From positions 1 through 64,000 of the forward strand of contig CAYYNT010000002.1 in NCBI GenBank assembly GCA_964473155.1: a stretch of DNA of 64,000 nt, in the 5' to 3' direction. This document shows, piece by piece, positions 34,858 through 43,721 of the stretch. Below the pieces are notes generated by a model, which was not told the origin of the DNA, ran no database searches, and worked only from the letters and a program-made list of their open reading frames with translations. The position numbers and the translations under genes were made by a program. How positions within the stretch are numbered: position 1 is the stretch's first letter; every line of letters begins with the position of its first letter. Source of the stretch: JAJFUG01 sp964473155 (lineage in GTDB: Bacteria; Gemmatimonadota; Glassbacteria; GWA2-58-10).

Positions 34858-35898
34858 TTAATGACTTTCGAAAACCAGTCCTCCCCCATCTGCCGTATCC
34901 ACTTCCATGTATCGCCCGCGGCCCAGTTCCATGTATTCCAGACGCTGCTGTTCGCGGCTTCCTATCTGTATCGGAATTCCGGCCGAGCCGCGCAAAGAAT
35001 TCACATCTCTCACGCCGCGGCGTTCGAGATAGGCTTCCAGAGCACCTGTAAGCGCGCTGATCTTGCGAAGACCCTCGCGGTAAAACAGGGAACAGACCTG
35101 CACTGTATCGGCGCCGGCCAGGATATATTTTATGAAAGCGTCCCCGGAATGCACTCCGCCTGACGCCGAAAGCGAAGCTTTCGGAAACTGTTTTCTCAGG
35201 ATCGAAACCCAGCGCAGCGGATAATATATATGGTGCGGTGATGAGAGCCCCTGATCTCCTTTCGCCGAAAAGGCGCGGCCGGTTTCGAGGTCTATATCGA
35301 GACCTGTCTGACGGTTGAAAATCACCAGCCCGTCCGCTCCGGCCTGTATCAGGTTCGCCGCTACGTTCTGCGGACAGGTGAGTTGTCCGCTCATTTTCAC
35401 CGCCAGCGGAATTTTCACTTTGGCGCGCACGGAGGATACTATCTCATAAAATTGCTGTTCGCTCTGTGTTCCTGAATGTTCGGGATTCACCGAGGGCACC
35501 GACAGGTTGAGTTCCAGAGCGCTTGCCCCGGAGGACTCTATCTGGGCCGCATAACCGGTCCAATAACGGGATTCCGCGCAGTTCACGGACGCGATAACCG
35601 GAATGGAAACGCTCCTGCGCGCTTTTTCTATCTCCGCGCAGTATTCAGCCGGTCCGTACAGCATACCGATCTCGGCTGAAAAGTAATCCGCCGCCTCGGG
35701 ATGGTCCATCAGACTGTCCTGAAACGTGTTGTCCTTGCGGCGGATATCCTCCTCGAAAATACTTTTCAGTACTACGGCCCCGGCGCCAAGCTGTTCACAC
35801 TGCTGAACCATTTTTGCACTGCGGGTCAGACCGCTGCTGGCGACTATCAGCGGATTTTTCAGTTCCAGGTTCAGATAACGGGTCTTCAGATCTGCCAT
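34858..35898 (-). CDS. dihydroorotate dehydrogenase-like flavoprotein
   Basis: This 346-residue (beta/alpha)8 flavoprotein belongs to the DHODH superfamily. It has LNLELKNPLIVASSGLT at the N-terminus, SGASALELNLSVPSVNPEHS in the centre, IPLAVKMSG with the FMN-contacting Lys, and SLSASGGVHSGDAFIKYIL for phosphate binding. Proteins of this exact form, often annotated 'dihydroorotate dehydrogenase-like', occur outside pyrimidine operons and have no proven substrate. The residue at the class 1 catalytic Cys position appears to be Ser in LNLSVP. GGAG lies 8 bases before the ATG. It is a single gene. Confidence 0.85.
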   Translation of the reverse strand: MADLKTRYLNLELKNPLIVASSGLTRSAKMVQQCEQLGAGAVVLKSIFEEDIRRKDNTFQDSLMDHPEAADYFSAEIGMLYGPAEYCAEIEKARRSVSIPVIASVNCAESRYWTGYAAQIESSGASALELNLSVPSVNPEHSGTQSEQQFYEIVSSVRAKVKIPLAVKMSGQLTCPQNVAANLIQAGADGLVIFNRQTGLDIDLETGRAFSAKGDQGLSSPHHIYYPLRWVSILRKQFPKASLSASGGVHSGDAFIKYILAGADTVQVCSLFYREGLRKISALTGALEAYLERRGVRDVNSLRGSAGIPIQIGSREQQRLEYMELGRGRYMEVDTADGGGLVFESH

Positions 35899-36030
35899 CT
35901 TTTCGCTCCGGGATTTCTTCTCAGTGGCGGCATTTCACGCCGGTGGCCAATGGTTATGATTCCATGACGCATAAAGATAATCCAGTCTTCCCCTTTCACA
36001 ATACTCTCGCCCGCCGTTGTCCGGCAAGTC

Positions 36031-36858
36031 TCATTTTTTTGTTTCTTTTGCCGGCGGCGGATATTTTTCGGCAATGTACTTCTTATATCCCGCCCATTGA
36101 TCCGAATTCTTTATCAGGCCATTTTTTACAGGCAGAGTGGCTATCAGGGCCTTGGCGTTCCCAATCCGATCCTCTGTCATCGGGTGGGTGGAAAAAAGGT
36201 TTTGCCATTTCGCCGGTTCCGGCCCCTCCTGCTTTGATTTCAGCATCTGAAACATTGTCACCATGCCATTCGGGTCGTAACCGGCTTTAAACATGCACAA
36301 AAGCCCATCATGATCCGCCTGATTTTCATAGTCGCGGCTGTAGGAAAGCATTCCCATAGTGGTAAACATGCTGGCCACCATGTTGGCAGCCTTGCCGGAA
36401 TTACCGAGCACGGCCTGCTGCGCGAGGTCGGCAATCTGCATCTGGCTCAACCGTTTCATGCTGTGACGGTTTGTGACATGCGATATCTCGTGGGCCACGA
36501 CGCTGATCAACTCGGCCTCGGTTTCGGTGCCTCGAATAAGTCCAAGGTTGATATAGCAGTAGCCGCCCGGCACGGCAAAAGCGTTGACTGCTTCATCTTT
36601 CACGGCTACGAACTTATATTTTATATCGGCGCGGTTCGACACCGCCACCAGCTTATCACCGCGTTCCTGCAGAAAAGAATTCACCCGGCTATCATCCAGG
36701 ACGGTATACTGCTTTTGAATCTCCTTGTCCAGGGACTGACCGAGCTGAACCTCCTCGGATGTCGAATACAGATTGATATTACGGATCGTTGAGCATCCGC
36801 CGTCCCATAGCGCCACAAAAGTCAGCAGCACCACCTCAGCATATCCTCGCAGATTCAT
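36031..36858 (-). CDS. M48-family zinc metalloprotease, envelope-located
   Basis: This 275-residue protein starts at MNLRGYAEVVLLTFVALWDGGC; a cysteine follows the hydrophobic stretch, so it may be a lipoprotein, although Asp at -3 is unusual for a lipobox. The zinc site is VVAHEISHVTNRH (HExxH), with the third ligand Glu in DYENQADHDGL. FAVPGGYCYINLGLI upstream is typical of M48C/BepA-like peptidases. It lacks the C-terminal TPR domain of BepA. Members degrade misassembled outer-membrane proteins, which is a plausible role here. The start has GGAG 11 bases upstream, and longer upstream readings lack a signal peptide at their N-terminus. Confidence 0.87.
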   Translation of the reverse strand: MNLRGYAEVVLLTFVALWDGGCSTIRNINLYSTSEEVQLGQSLDKEIQKQYTVLDDSRVNSFLQERGDKLVAVSNRADIKYKFVAVKDEAVNAFAVPGGYCYINLGLIRGTETEAELISVVAHEISHVTNRHSMKRLSQMQIADLAQQAVLGNSGKAANMVASMFTTMGMLSYSRDYENQADHDGLLCMFKAGYDPNGMVTMFQMLKSKQEGPEPAKWQNLFSTHPMTEDRIGNAKALIATLPVKNGLIKNSDQWAGYKKYIAEKYPPPAKETKK

Positions 36859-37012
36859 GATGACCGTATCTCCATTTTTCTGGATTAAACAAGGTGAAGG
36901 CGAAAAAAACATTTGCAAAAGATCACATTAAAAATATAAAATATTGCATAAGCACGTTCAAGACACAGGACGCACCCGGATTAACCGAATCGATAACAGA
37001 CAGGACCGGCAT

Positions 37013-37768
37013 ATGATCGACCGTTATCGTGGACTTGCTCCATTTTACGACATCTTTGTCGACTGGAAAAAGCGTCTTAATGGAGAAATGCCATTTCTGC
37101 TCGATGAATGCAGAGCTGACAGTAAAGCCGGATGCCGCGTTCTGGATATAGGTTGCGGTCCGGGCCATCATCTGGCGGCGTTCATGCGGGCCGGATGCAG
37201 GGCCGAAGGTTTGGAACCATCCCCATTCCTCAGAAAACTGGCCCGGATAAATGCAATGGGTGCAATAATCCACCGGAACGGCATGGCCAGCCTGGGCCGT
37301 CTTGCCTTCAAACGAGGTCCGTGGGATTTTCTGATCTGCCTCGGCAATACGGTGGCGCACCTCAATCCGGCCGGATTGAATACTTTCCTGAAAGATATTG
37401 CCGCCGCCATGAAGCCGGATGGTAAAGCTGTTCTCCATTTGCTGAATTACCAGAAAATAATGCAGACTAAACCCGCCGGACTCCCTGACAAGCTTGTTCT
37501 GCATGAGGGTGAAACGTGGCGGTTCGTCCGCACGTACCGCTATCGTCAAAAAAGCCTCGATTTCAGACTCGAGGTGTTCAAAGGGAGATTTAAGATTTCA
37601 GAAAACCATGAAAGACTGTATCCCATCACGGTCCATCAGTTGGAGTCAGGTTCCGCAGCGGCAGGTTTCAAAGATATCAGGTGTTTTGGGGCTTTTGACA
37701 GAAACAGGCCCTTTACAGACAGTTCCGACGATCTTGTCGTTCTGCTTTCATTGCAGCGGACAGGATAA
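37013..37768 (+). CDS. class I SAM-dependent methyltransferase
   Basis: This 251-residue cytoplasmic protein has the Rossmann-like methyltransferase motif I, RVLDIGCGPGHHLAAFM (about 44-60), followed by acidic GLEPSP at the end of strand 2 and the motif-IV-like DFLICLGNTVAHL. The C-terminal part is beta-rich, as in UbiE/methyltransferase-11 relatives that modify small molecules. The start ATG follows AGGA at 8 bases and sits at the natural beginning of the fold (MIDRYRGLAPFYDIF). The substrate is unknown. It is divergent from the M48 protease. Confidence 0.85.
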   Translation: MIDRYRGLAPFYDIFVDWKKRLNGEMPFLLDECRADSKAGCRVLDIGCGPGHHLAAFMRAGCRAEGLEPSPFLRKLARINAMGAIIHRNGMASLGRLAFKRGPWDFLICLGNTVAHLNPAGLNTFLKDIAAAMKPDGKAVLHLLNYQKIMQTKPAGLPDKLVLHEGETWRFVRTYRYRQKSLDFRLEVFKGRFKISENHERLYPITVHQLESGSAAAGFKDIRCFGAFDRNRPFTDSSDDLVVLLSLQRTG

Positions 37769-37940
37769 TCCGCGAAGGTTGCCGGAAGTGAAAAACGAGA
37801 AAAAATTGTGGAAAAAAGAGTGAAAAATATGTATATTATTACATTCTTTCTCTTGGATTCATTCCCTTCAAAAGCCACCGGTCTGCGCTTCATTTTTACC
37901 CCGATGCCGCTTCTTCGTTGAAGCGCAAAAGGGATCGACA

Positions 37941-38870
37941 GTGGAGCTTTATGTCGGCGAAAGCAGGAAATGGGACATGCTGGATCTTAACCAGTTAATA
38001 GAACAGTTGCTTAAAGTCAGAAAACTGCCGACTTTGTCGAGCGTCGCACTGATGCTTGAATCCTCGCTCAACGAGGAGCAACCGGACGTTCAGCGGATCA
38101 GCTCGATCATATCAGATGATCCGGCTGTTACGAGCATGATTCTCAAACTGGCTAATTCTGTAGTTTTCGGAGCGCGCAGAACAATCGGGACCGTGCAGGA
38201 TGCAGTTGTGCGGCTTGGATTTCAGGAAATCCGCAAGATGGTGATGAGCCTGGCCCTGATTCAGTTTCTGTCAGGGCGTCTTTCCGGCAAAATCGACCCG
38301 GTGAGTTTCTGGAAGCATTCGATCAGCGTCGGAGTCTGCACCGAGGTGATAAACGAGATTACCGGAGTGATACCGGAGAACGGGCCGCAGGCTCATGTCG
38401 TCGGGCTGCTGCATGATATCGGACGCTGGATCAGCGCCACCTACATGCCGGAAGTTCATCAGCACATACCGGGAGATTCCGAGAATCCCCCCCGCCCCAA
38501 TTATATCCTGACCCTCGAACGCAACCGTATCGGACTTGACCATACGCAGATCGGCGCGGCGCTTCTTGAACGCTGGGGCCTGCCGCTTAAAATAGTCCAT
38601 TGTATCAGATTTCACCATGAGCCGGACGTATCACCACGGCAACAGCGTAAGATCACTCAGCTTGTGCACCTGGCGGACTGTATCTGCTGTAACGCCCGGA
38701 TTGGGGATGTCGGCGAGGGACTGGGCTCGGAAATAAAGGAAACCGCCTGGAGTTGTCTGGGGCTGGGTCCTGAACTGCTTCCGGAAATAGTGGAAACGCT
38801 CATGGAAAGGACCAAGCACAGCGATGTCCTTCTCTCGATCGGCGGGATGGGCAACTGCGGACAGAGCTGA
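37941..38870 (+). CDS. HDOD domain signalling protein
   Basis: This protein of about 309 residues is an HDOD-domain protein. The N-terminal part LPTLSSVALMLESSLN and the segment ISDDPAVTSMILKLANS are diagnostic, followed by the HD-like core HVVGLLHDIGRW and later GLDHTQIGAALLERWGLP. HDOD proteins have a degenerate HD phosphohydrolase fold and take part in signalling, often linked to chemotaxis, competence or c-di-GMP pathways. No receiver or GGDEF domain is attached. The start is a GTG at 37941 (AAGGGA upstream). An ATG at 37977 is an alternative that would shorten the protein by 12 residues. Confidence 0.87.
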   Translation: MELYVGESRKWDMLDLNQLIEQLLKVRKLPTLSSVALMLESSLNEEQPDVQRISSIISDDPAVTSMILKLANSVVFGARRTIGTVQDAVVRLGFQEIRKMVMSLALIQFLSGRLSGKIDPVSFWKHSISVGVCTEVINEITGVIPENGPQAHVVGLLHDIGRWISATYMPEVHQHIPGDSENPPRPNYILTLERNRIGLDHTQIGAALLERWGLPLKIVHCIRFHHEPDVSPRQQRKITQLVHLADCICCNARIGDVGEGLGSEIKETAWSCLGLGPELLPEIVETLMERTKHSDVLLSIGGMGNCGQS

Positions 38871-38901
38871 ATGAGCCTGCGGTTCCTGGACTGTGCCAGG
38901 T

Positions 38902-39567
38902 TCAGATGGCTTTAGTCTTTTTATTTAGTCTTTCGATATCCGCAGTGCTCCCCAGGATGACAAGGGTGTCGCTGTCTTTTATCACATATTCCGCCGGAGG
39001 CAGCACGGTCACCCGCTCGGGGACCGCTTCCTTGATCGCCACCACGAACAGGTTGTAAACCCTTCTCAGATTGACTTCCATCAGCGATTTACCCACAAAT
39101 TCCATCGGCGGAAGCAGTTCGGTCAAAACATACTCTCCGCCCAGCTCCAGGGTATCGAGAATTGAAGGCGAGGTCAGGCGCTGCGCCAGCTTGATCGCCA
39201 CTTCCTGTTCCGGGAAGATCACCCTGTCCGCTCCGACCTTACGCAAGGCCTTGCCGTGTTCCGGATCGTTGGCTTTTGCGATCAGGTATTTGACATTCAA
39301 CTCCTTGAGCAGAAGAGTGGTGATAATGCTCTGGCTTATGTTGTCGCCCATGCTCAGGATCACACCGTCCATTTCCTGCGCCCCTACCGACTGAAGAAAA
39401 TCCTTGTTCTCCGCATCCGCGACTATGCCACGGGTGCAGAAATCCCTTATTCCCTGCACCCGGTCACGGTTGCTGTCTATGGCGATCACCTCGCTCCCGT
39501 CTTCGAAAAGCGAGCGGGCCACCTGAAAACCGAAATTGCCGAGACCGATAACCATGAATTTTTTCAC
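38902..39567 (-). CDS. ktrA: KtrA/TrkA-type potassium uptake regulatory subunit
   Basis: This 221-residue cytoplasmic protein has an RCK-N Rossmann domain (MVIGLGNFGFQVARSLFEDG, GxGxxG at about 8-13, with acidic AIDSN ending strand 2) and an RCK-C domain from about 140. It forms the gating ring that binds ATP/ADP and controls the KtrB channel. The start is a GTG with GGAGG just upstream. It follows ktrB by 25 bases on the same strand, so the two make one operon in the order ktrB-ktrA. Confidence 0.93.
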   Translation of the reverse strand: MKKFMVIGLGNFGFQVARSLFEDGSEVIAIDSNRDRVQGIRDFCTRGIVADAENKDFLQSVGAQEMDGVILSMGDNISQSIITTLLLKELNVKYLIAKANDPEHGKALRKVGADRVIFPEQEVAIKLAQRLTSPSILDTLELGGEYVLTELLPPMEFVGKSLMEVNLRRVYNLFVVAIKEAVPERVTVLPPAEYVIKDSDTLVILGSTADIERLNKKTKAI

Positions 39568-39592
39568 AAACCCTCCACATTTAAACCGCTGC

Positions 39593-40972
39593 TCAAATCA
39601 TCACGTCTTCGCTGGCGTACTCGAGGCCTCTCTGCTTGCCGGGACGAACCAGACCATAAGTCAGAGTGACCAGGCCGACCCGCCCGATAAACATCAGAAT
39701 GATAATCAGCAGTTTGCCTGCCGTGTTGAGCGTGTGAGTAATTCCCATCGATAGACCCACAGTGCCCAGAGCCGAAACGCTTTCGAACAGGTAACCGAGA
39801 AACAGCCCTCTGTCTCGCGGATGAATAATCTGTTCTTCCTGGGTGATTGACAGCAGCAGGGTGATGCATACCACGGCCAGCACTCCGAGCAGTATGACCA
39901 TGATCACTTTGCCGATAGTCTCTTCCGGAACGGTGCGTCCCCGGATATTGGTCCTCAGGTTGCCTCTCACCCGGTTAATGAAAAACACGGAAAGCAGCGC
40001 CAGGCTTGTAGTGCGGACTCCGCCTCCGCAGGAACCCGGAGACGCCCCGATGAACATCAGCAGGATTATCATAAGCAGCGTGCCGTTACTCAATGAGGCA
40101 ATCCTGATAGTGTTATAACCCGCTGTCCGCGCGGTTGTCGACTGAAACAGGCTGGCCAGGAAGCATTTGTCCGGCGCCATTCCCAGGAGGGTGTTCTCGG
40201 CTTCGAGCAGATAAAAACCCGCTGCGCCCGCCGCCAGAAGAAAAAGCGTAGTGCTCAGAACAAGCACTGTGTTGAGCGACAGGCGATGCCGGTGACGGAG
40301 AAAAAAACGGTCAAAAAGCTCATACAGTACTGCAAAGCCAACTCCGCCGGAAATAATGAGAGCGCATGTGGTTAAATTTATCCACCAGTTGCCGGCAAAG
40401 CCCTCGAAATTATCCGGAAAAAATGAGAACCCGGCGTTGCAGAAAGCGCTAACGCTGTGAAAAACGCCATACCAGAGCGCCTTCCCCGGCTCCATCCCCT
40501 CGCGGACCCAACCGGTGAACAGCCCGAGAGCTCCCATAGCCTCGGCCGTAAGAGTGAAAATGAATATGGTTCGAACGAGATTGAGGACCTGGATCCGTCC
40601 TTCCTGAGAATACATATTCTCCACCAGCCAGCGGTCGCGCAAGGCGGGCAGACGTCCCACAGTCAGGAACATCAGGACCGAGAAAGTCATGATCCCCAGG
40701 CCTCCGACCTGTATCAGAATCAGAAGCACCAGTTTGCCGAAAAGAGTGAACGTTGTCCCGGGATCGATTGCGCTCAGGCCGGTGACACATACAGCGCTGG
40801 TGGAAGTGAAAAGTGCGTCAATATAACTGATGCCGGCGTCTTTCACCGACCAGGGCAGCCACAGAAGGACTGAACCGGCGAGGATTGTGAAGAAAAAGCT
40901 GAGAACGAGCAGTTGTCCGCTTTGTAAACGCTGGTAGAAACGCGTCCAGTTTTTTTTCCTGAGACCGGACAT
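39593..40972 (-). CDS. ktrB: KtrB/TrkH-type potassium channel subunit
   Basis: This 459-residue inner-membrane protein has four pore loops with the selectivity-filter glycines: AVCVTGLSAID, SAFCNAGFSFF, ARTAGYNTIR and SALGTVGLSMG. This fourfold M1-P-M2 layout defines the SKT superfamily (KtrB/TrkH), which drives K+ uptake. The ATG at 40972 has GGAGG 6 bases upstream, so the longer reading is discarded. It pairs with KtrA downstream. Confidence 0.94.
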   Translation of the reverse strand: MSGLRKKNWTRFYQRLQSGQLLVLSFFFTILAGSVLLWLPWSVKDAGISYIDALFTSTSAVCVTGLSAIDPGTTFTLFGKLVLLILIQVGGLGIMTFSVLMFLTVGRLPALRDRWLVENMYSQEGRIQVLNLVRTIFIFTLTAEAMGALGLFTGWVREGMEPGKALWYGVFHSVSAFCNAGFSFFPDNFEGFAGNWWINLTTCALIISGGVGFAVLYELFDRFFLRHRHRLSLNTVLVLSTTLFLLAAGAAGFYLLEAENTLLGMAPDKCFLASLFQSTTARTAGYNTIRIASLSNGTLLMIILLMFIGASPGSCGGGVRTTSLALLSVFFINRVRGNLRTNIRGRTVPEETIGKVIMVILLGVLAVVCITLLLSITQEEQIIHPRDRGLFLGYLFESVSALGTVGLSMGITHTLNTAGKLLIIILMFIGRVGLVTLTYGLVRPGKQRGLEYASEDVMI

Positions 40973-41051
40973 TTCGAACCTCCGGCATAAGCGCCCTGCA
41001 AGCGCCGCTCTTGCCCGGAATGGCAAATACTCTTATTTTTTAAGCCGTTAA

Positions 41052-41220
41052 AAGGCGTGTTGAAAAATGATTATAAAACACAAACCCTTGTTGCCCTTTA
41101 TTAAGGAGGACTGTAAAACCGCTGCTGACAGGCATTTGCAGACAGGCTGAAGTAGCAGCCGTTCCTCCCCCCAGAAAAGTGGAACCGAGAGGGATTTGAT
41201 CCAATAAATCTACACGCCTT
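41052..41220. repeat. interspersed repeat family B, copy 1 (about 169 bp)
   Basis: The ends AAGGCGTGTTGA and (complement) AAGGCGTGTAGA form an imperfect inverted repeat. The sequence TAAGCCGTTAAAA just left and TAAGCCGCTAAAA just right of the element resemble a duplicated target. The interior shares about 70% of its bases with 51749-51920, most strongly across TGAAGTAGCAGCCGTTCCTC and a GGATTTGATCC hairpin. The element is non-coding: the short reading frame inside it is not preserved in the other copy. Confidence 0.65.
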
Positions 41221-41277
41221 AAACACATAAGCCGCTAAAATAGCATGGATGAACGATAAAATCAACAGGAGCGGGAT

Positions 41278-42456
41278 TTGAGGCTTTATAACCGTCACAT
41301 TGTTTATACTGCTGCGTTTCTGATGGATGTCGTTTATCCTTTCGCTCTCGGGGCAGCAGCAGTCTATGCAGTCGAAATGGGGGCCAGCGCGATTGAGCTG
41401 GGCTATATCGGCGCCAGCGGTTCATTCCTTTACGCCCTTTCCAGTATAATCGGCGGGAAGCTCTGCGACCGGTTTTCCCGCAAAGCGATTATCATTGTCA
41501 ACACCGTCTTCGCCGGAGTCTCATGCTACCTCCTTTTTCTTTCAACATCCGTCTGGCAGCTATGTCTGTATTTCGGCTTGTTTTACGGATTTCTCGGATT
41601 CTTCTGGCCGCCGATCCAGGCCCTTATTGCCGACAGCACTCACCGTAAGGACCTGATCACCACTTTGAGCAATTTCTGCCTTAGCTGGAGTTTCGGCCTG
41701 TCCGCCGGACATCTTGTCTGTGGCTATCTGACCCGTTCAAGCGCCATTCTTCCGTTTTTCTGGGGAGTTGTAATCTGCGCGGTCATCCTCGTGCTGACTT
41801 TCAGCCTCTCGGACTCCGAGGGAAAAGCCCGCAGCGGCAGCGAGGATTTCCTGTCGCGCTCCGATAGTCCGGCCCGCAACGCGGAGACCTGGAAAAGGTT
41901 CATCTGGTGCGCCTGGCTTTCTAATTTCGCATTGGTCTTCGTGATCGGCTCGATCAAAATGATATTCCCAAAGCTGGCGCTGGAAGTTGACCACATGGAC
42001 CGCTCGGTGCTGGGCATTCTGCTTGCGCTGATACACGCCGGACAAATGATCATGTTCTGGGTGGTCCGCTACTGGCACGGCTGGCAGTACAACCGGAAAC
42101 TGTATCTGCTTTTTCAGATAGTGACCCTGCCGGGCACTCTTCTTCTGGCGGTCACCGGCAATGTTTTCCTGTACGGCGCAGCCATGGTCCTTATCGGGGT
42201 GTCCGGCGGATTTTCATACACGGCAAGCATTTACTACAGCACGAGCTGTCCGCCGGGCAGCGCCAACCGCACTGGAATACACGAATCGATGATCGGGCTG
42301 GCCTCGCTGGCCGGTCCGTTGATCTGCGGCTATGTGGCCAGCGCCTGGAACCTGCATGCGCCATATATCGCCTGCACCGCAGTCGTCTTAGCGGCTATCC
42401 TGTTACAGGCCTGGCTACTTTATCGCCCGGAAAGCAACAAAGCCCCGGAGGCTTGA
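41278..42456 (+). CDS. major facilitator superfamily transporter
   Basis: This 392-residue inner-membrane protein has about 12 hydrophobic segments and the MFS loop 2-3 motif GGKLCDRFSRKAIII. The second half is weaker, with RTGIHESMIGLASLAGPLICGY near helices 10-11. The start is a TTG with AGGAG 7 bases upstream. It resembles drug/metabolite or sugar-efflux carriers of the MFS_1 type, but no substrate can be assigned. It lies just downstream of repeat B copy 1. Its stop codon falls inside a terminator hairpin. Confidence 0.87.
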   Translation: MRLYNRHIVYTAAFLMDVVYPFALGAAAVYAVEMGASAIELGYIGASGSFLYALSSIIGGKLCDRFSRKAIIIVNTVFAGVSCYLLFLSTSVWQLCLYFGLFYGFLGFFWPPIQALIADSTHRKDLITTLSNFCLSWSFGLSAGHLVCGYLTRSSAILPFFWGVVICAVILVLTFSLSDSEGKARSGSEDFLSRSDSPARNAETWKRFIWCAWLSNFALVFVIGSIKMIFPKLALEVDHMDRSVLGILLALIHAGQMIMFWVVRYWHGWQYNRKLYLLFQIVTLPGTLLLAVTGNVFLYGAAMVLIGVSGGFSYTASIYYSTSCPPGSANRTGIHESMIGLASLAGPLICGYVASAWNLHAPYIACTAVVLAAILLQAWLLYRPESNKAPEA

Positions 42457-42469
42457 TCCACCGGGGCTT
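42440..42469. terminator. bidirectional terminator overlapping the MFS stop codon
   Basis: Perfect AAGCCCCGG/CCGGGGCTT arms enclose the last codons of the MFS gene. On the minus strand the hairpin is followed by TGTTGCTTT after its own terminal Ts and can end the convergent flavoprotein transcript. Confidence 0.75.
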
Positions 42470-42495
42470 CGAGGGATTCTGAATCACTTTTATTT

Positions 42496-43665
42496 TTAAT
42501 CGGCGCCTGTTCTTTCCGCAACAGCGCCGTTTTCTCCAAGACGCACGCAGCTTACACTGTATTCCATTCCGGCGCGCATACAACCGTTACAGCTTATACA
42601 GTCGTAGGGATCGAACCGCCCCTCGCGCCAGCGGCTTACCAGGTCAGGCGTTCTGATCAGAGGCCGGCCCAGGGCTACAAGATCGGCGTATCCCTTATCC
42701 AGCACCTCCCGCACCGCCTGCGCCGAGCGTATTCCACCGGCCAGGATCACGGGCAGCCCACAGGCCGAGCGTATCTCCTGCGACTGTTCCCTGAAATAAG
42801 CCTCTTTCTCGGGCTTGACTATCCTGGTCCTGGTCGGCCGCGCTCCACTGACGGAGATTATGTCAACGTCCGCCTCGGCCAGCATCTGAGCGGTGATACG
42901 GCTGTCGGACAAAGAAATGCCATCCGGCGTGAAATCCTCGCAGTTAAGGCGGAAAATCAGCGGCATGGAAGGTAGGGACCTGCGTATCCGGGCGACCACA
43001 TCCAGGGCGAAACGGGCGCGCTGACGGGGGCCGCCGCCGTAGATGTCCGTGCGCTTGTTATACATCGGGCTTAAAAACTCACTGATCAGATAGTGGTGCG
43101 CGCCGTGTATTTCCACCGCATCAAAGCCTGCGCTGGCCGCGCGCTCAGCCGCCGCGCCGAAATCATCTATGATTTGCGCTATCTGCGCGCGAGTCAAGGA
43201 GCGCATTATCCTCGCGTTGTTCCGGTTGAGCTTCCCGGAACGCTCGATCTGGGTCTGCCCGGTGATTGGAATAAGCGACGGCCCAAAGATCAGGCCCTCA
43301 GGATCGTATGCCGGATCGGCGTTCAGGCCGCAATGGGCGATCTGCAGGCAGACCTTGTCCCCGCTGGCATGCAGCATATCCGCCAGGCTTTTAAGACCTG
43401 GGATATGCTCATCGGACGAAACTCCTAACATCCTTGGGACAGCGCGGCTGCCTGGGCTGACAAAGGCGAAGCCCGTCGTGATAAGGCCCAGTCCCTGCCC
43501 GGCAAGCTTACGGTACATTTCGAGCGTGGCTTCTGTCACGAACCCGTTCTCATCCGCCGTACCGCTCCACATCGGCGCGCGCAGCAACCGTCCGGCAAGT
43601 TTCAGCCGCCTGGTCTCAAAAGGCTCGAAAGCCGCTGACGGCAAGCCCTCGATCGTATCACTCAT
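42496..43665 (-). CDS. old yellow enzyme-like NADH:flavin oxidoreductase
   Basis: This protein of about 389 residues is an FMN-binding (beta/alpha)8 barrel of the OYE/2,4-dienoyl-CoA reductase family. GFDAVEIHGAHHYLISEFLS is the conserved substrate/FMN region, VILAGGIRSAQAV binds the FMN phosphate, and ADLVALGRPLI follows. CISCNGCMRAG near the end supplies iron-sulfur cysteines like those of dienoyl-CoA reductase. The C-terminal dinucleotide-binding domains of those longer enzymes are absent, so it needs a separate electron donor. The ATG at 43665 has GGGGAGG upstream. It follows the Fe-S aldo/keto reductase by 56 bases. Confidence 0.88.
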   Translation of the reverse strand: MSDTIEGLPSAAFEPFETRRLKLAGRLLRAPMWSGTADENGFVTEATLEMYRKLAGQGLGLITTGFAFVSPGSRAVPRMLGVSSDEHIPGLKSLADMLHASGDKVCLQIAHCGLNADPAYDPEGLIFGPSLIPITGQTQIERSGKLNRNNARIMRSLTRAQIAQIIDDFGAAAERAASAGFDAVEIHGAHHYLISEFLSPMYNKRTDIYGGGPRQRARFALDVVARIRRSLPSMPLIFRLNCEDFTPDGISLSDSRITAQMLAEADVDIISVSGARPTRTRIVKPEKEAYFREQSQEIRSACGLPVILAGGIRSAQAVREVLDKGYADLVALGRPLIRTPDLVSRWREGRFDPYDCISCNGCMRAGMEYSVSCVRLGENGAVAERTGAD

Positions 43666-43721
43666 CCTGCCTCCCCGCTCATTCTTGTAATTATTCAGAC
43701 TGAGCACCTTACTTGAAAAAA

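Noticed and set aside
41040..41228. 62-codon frame within repeat B copy 1
   Set aside because: The frame is broken in copy 2, so the repeat is non-coding.
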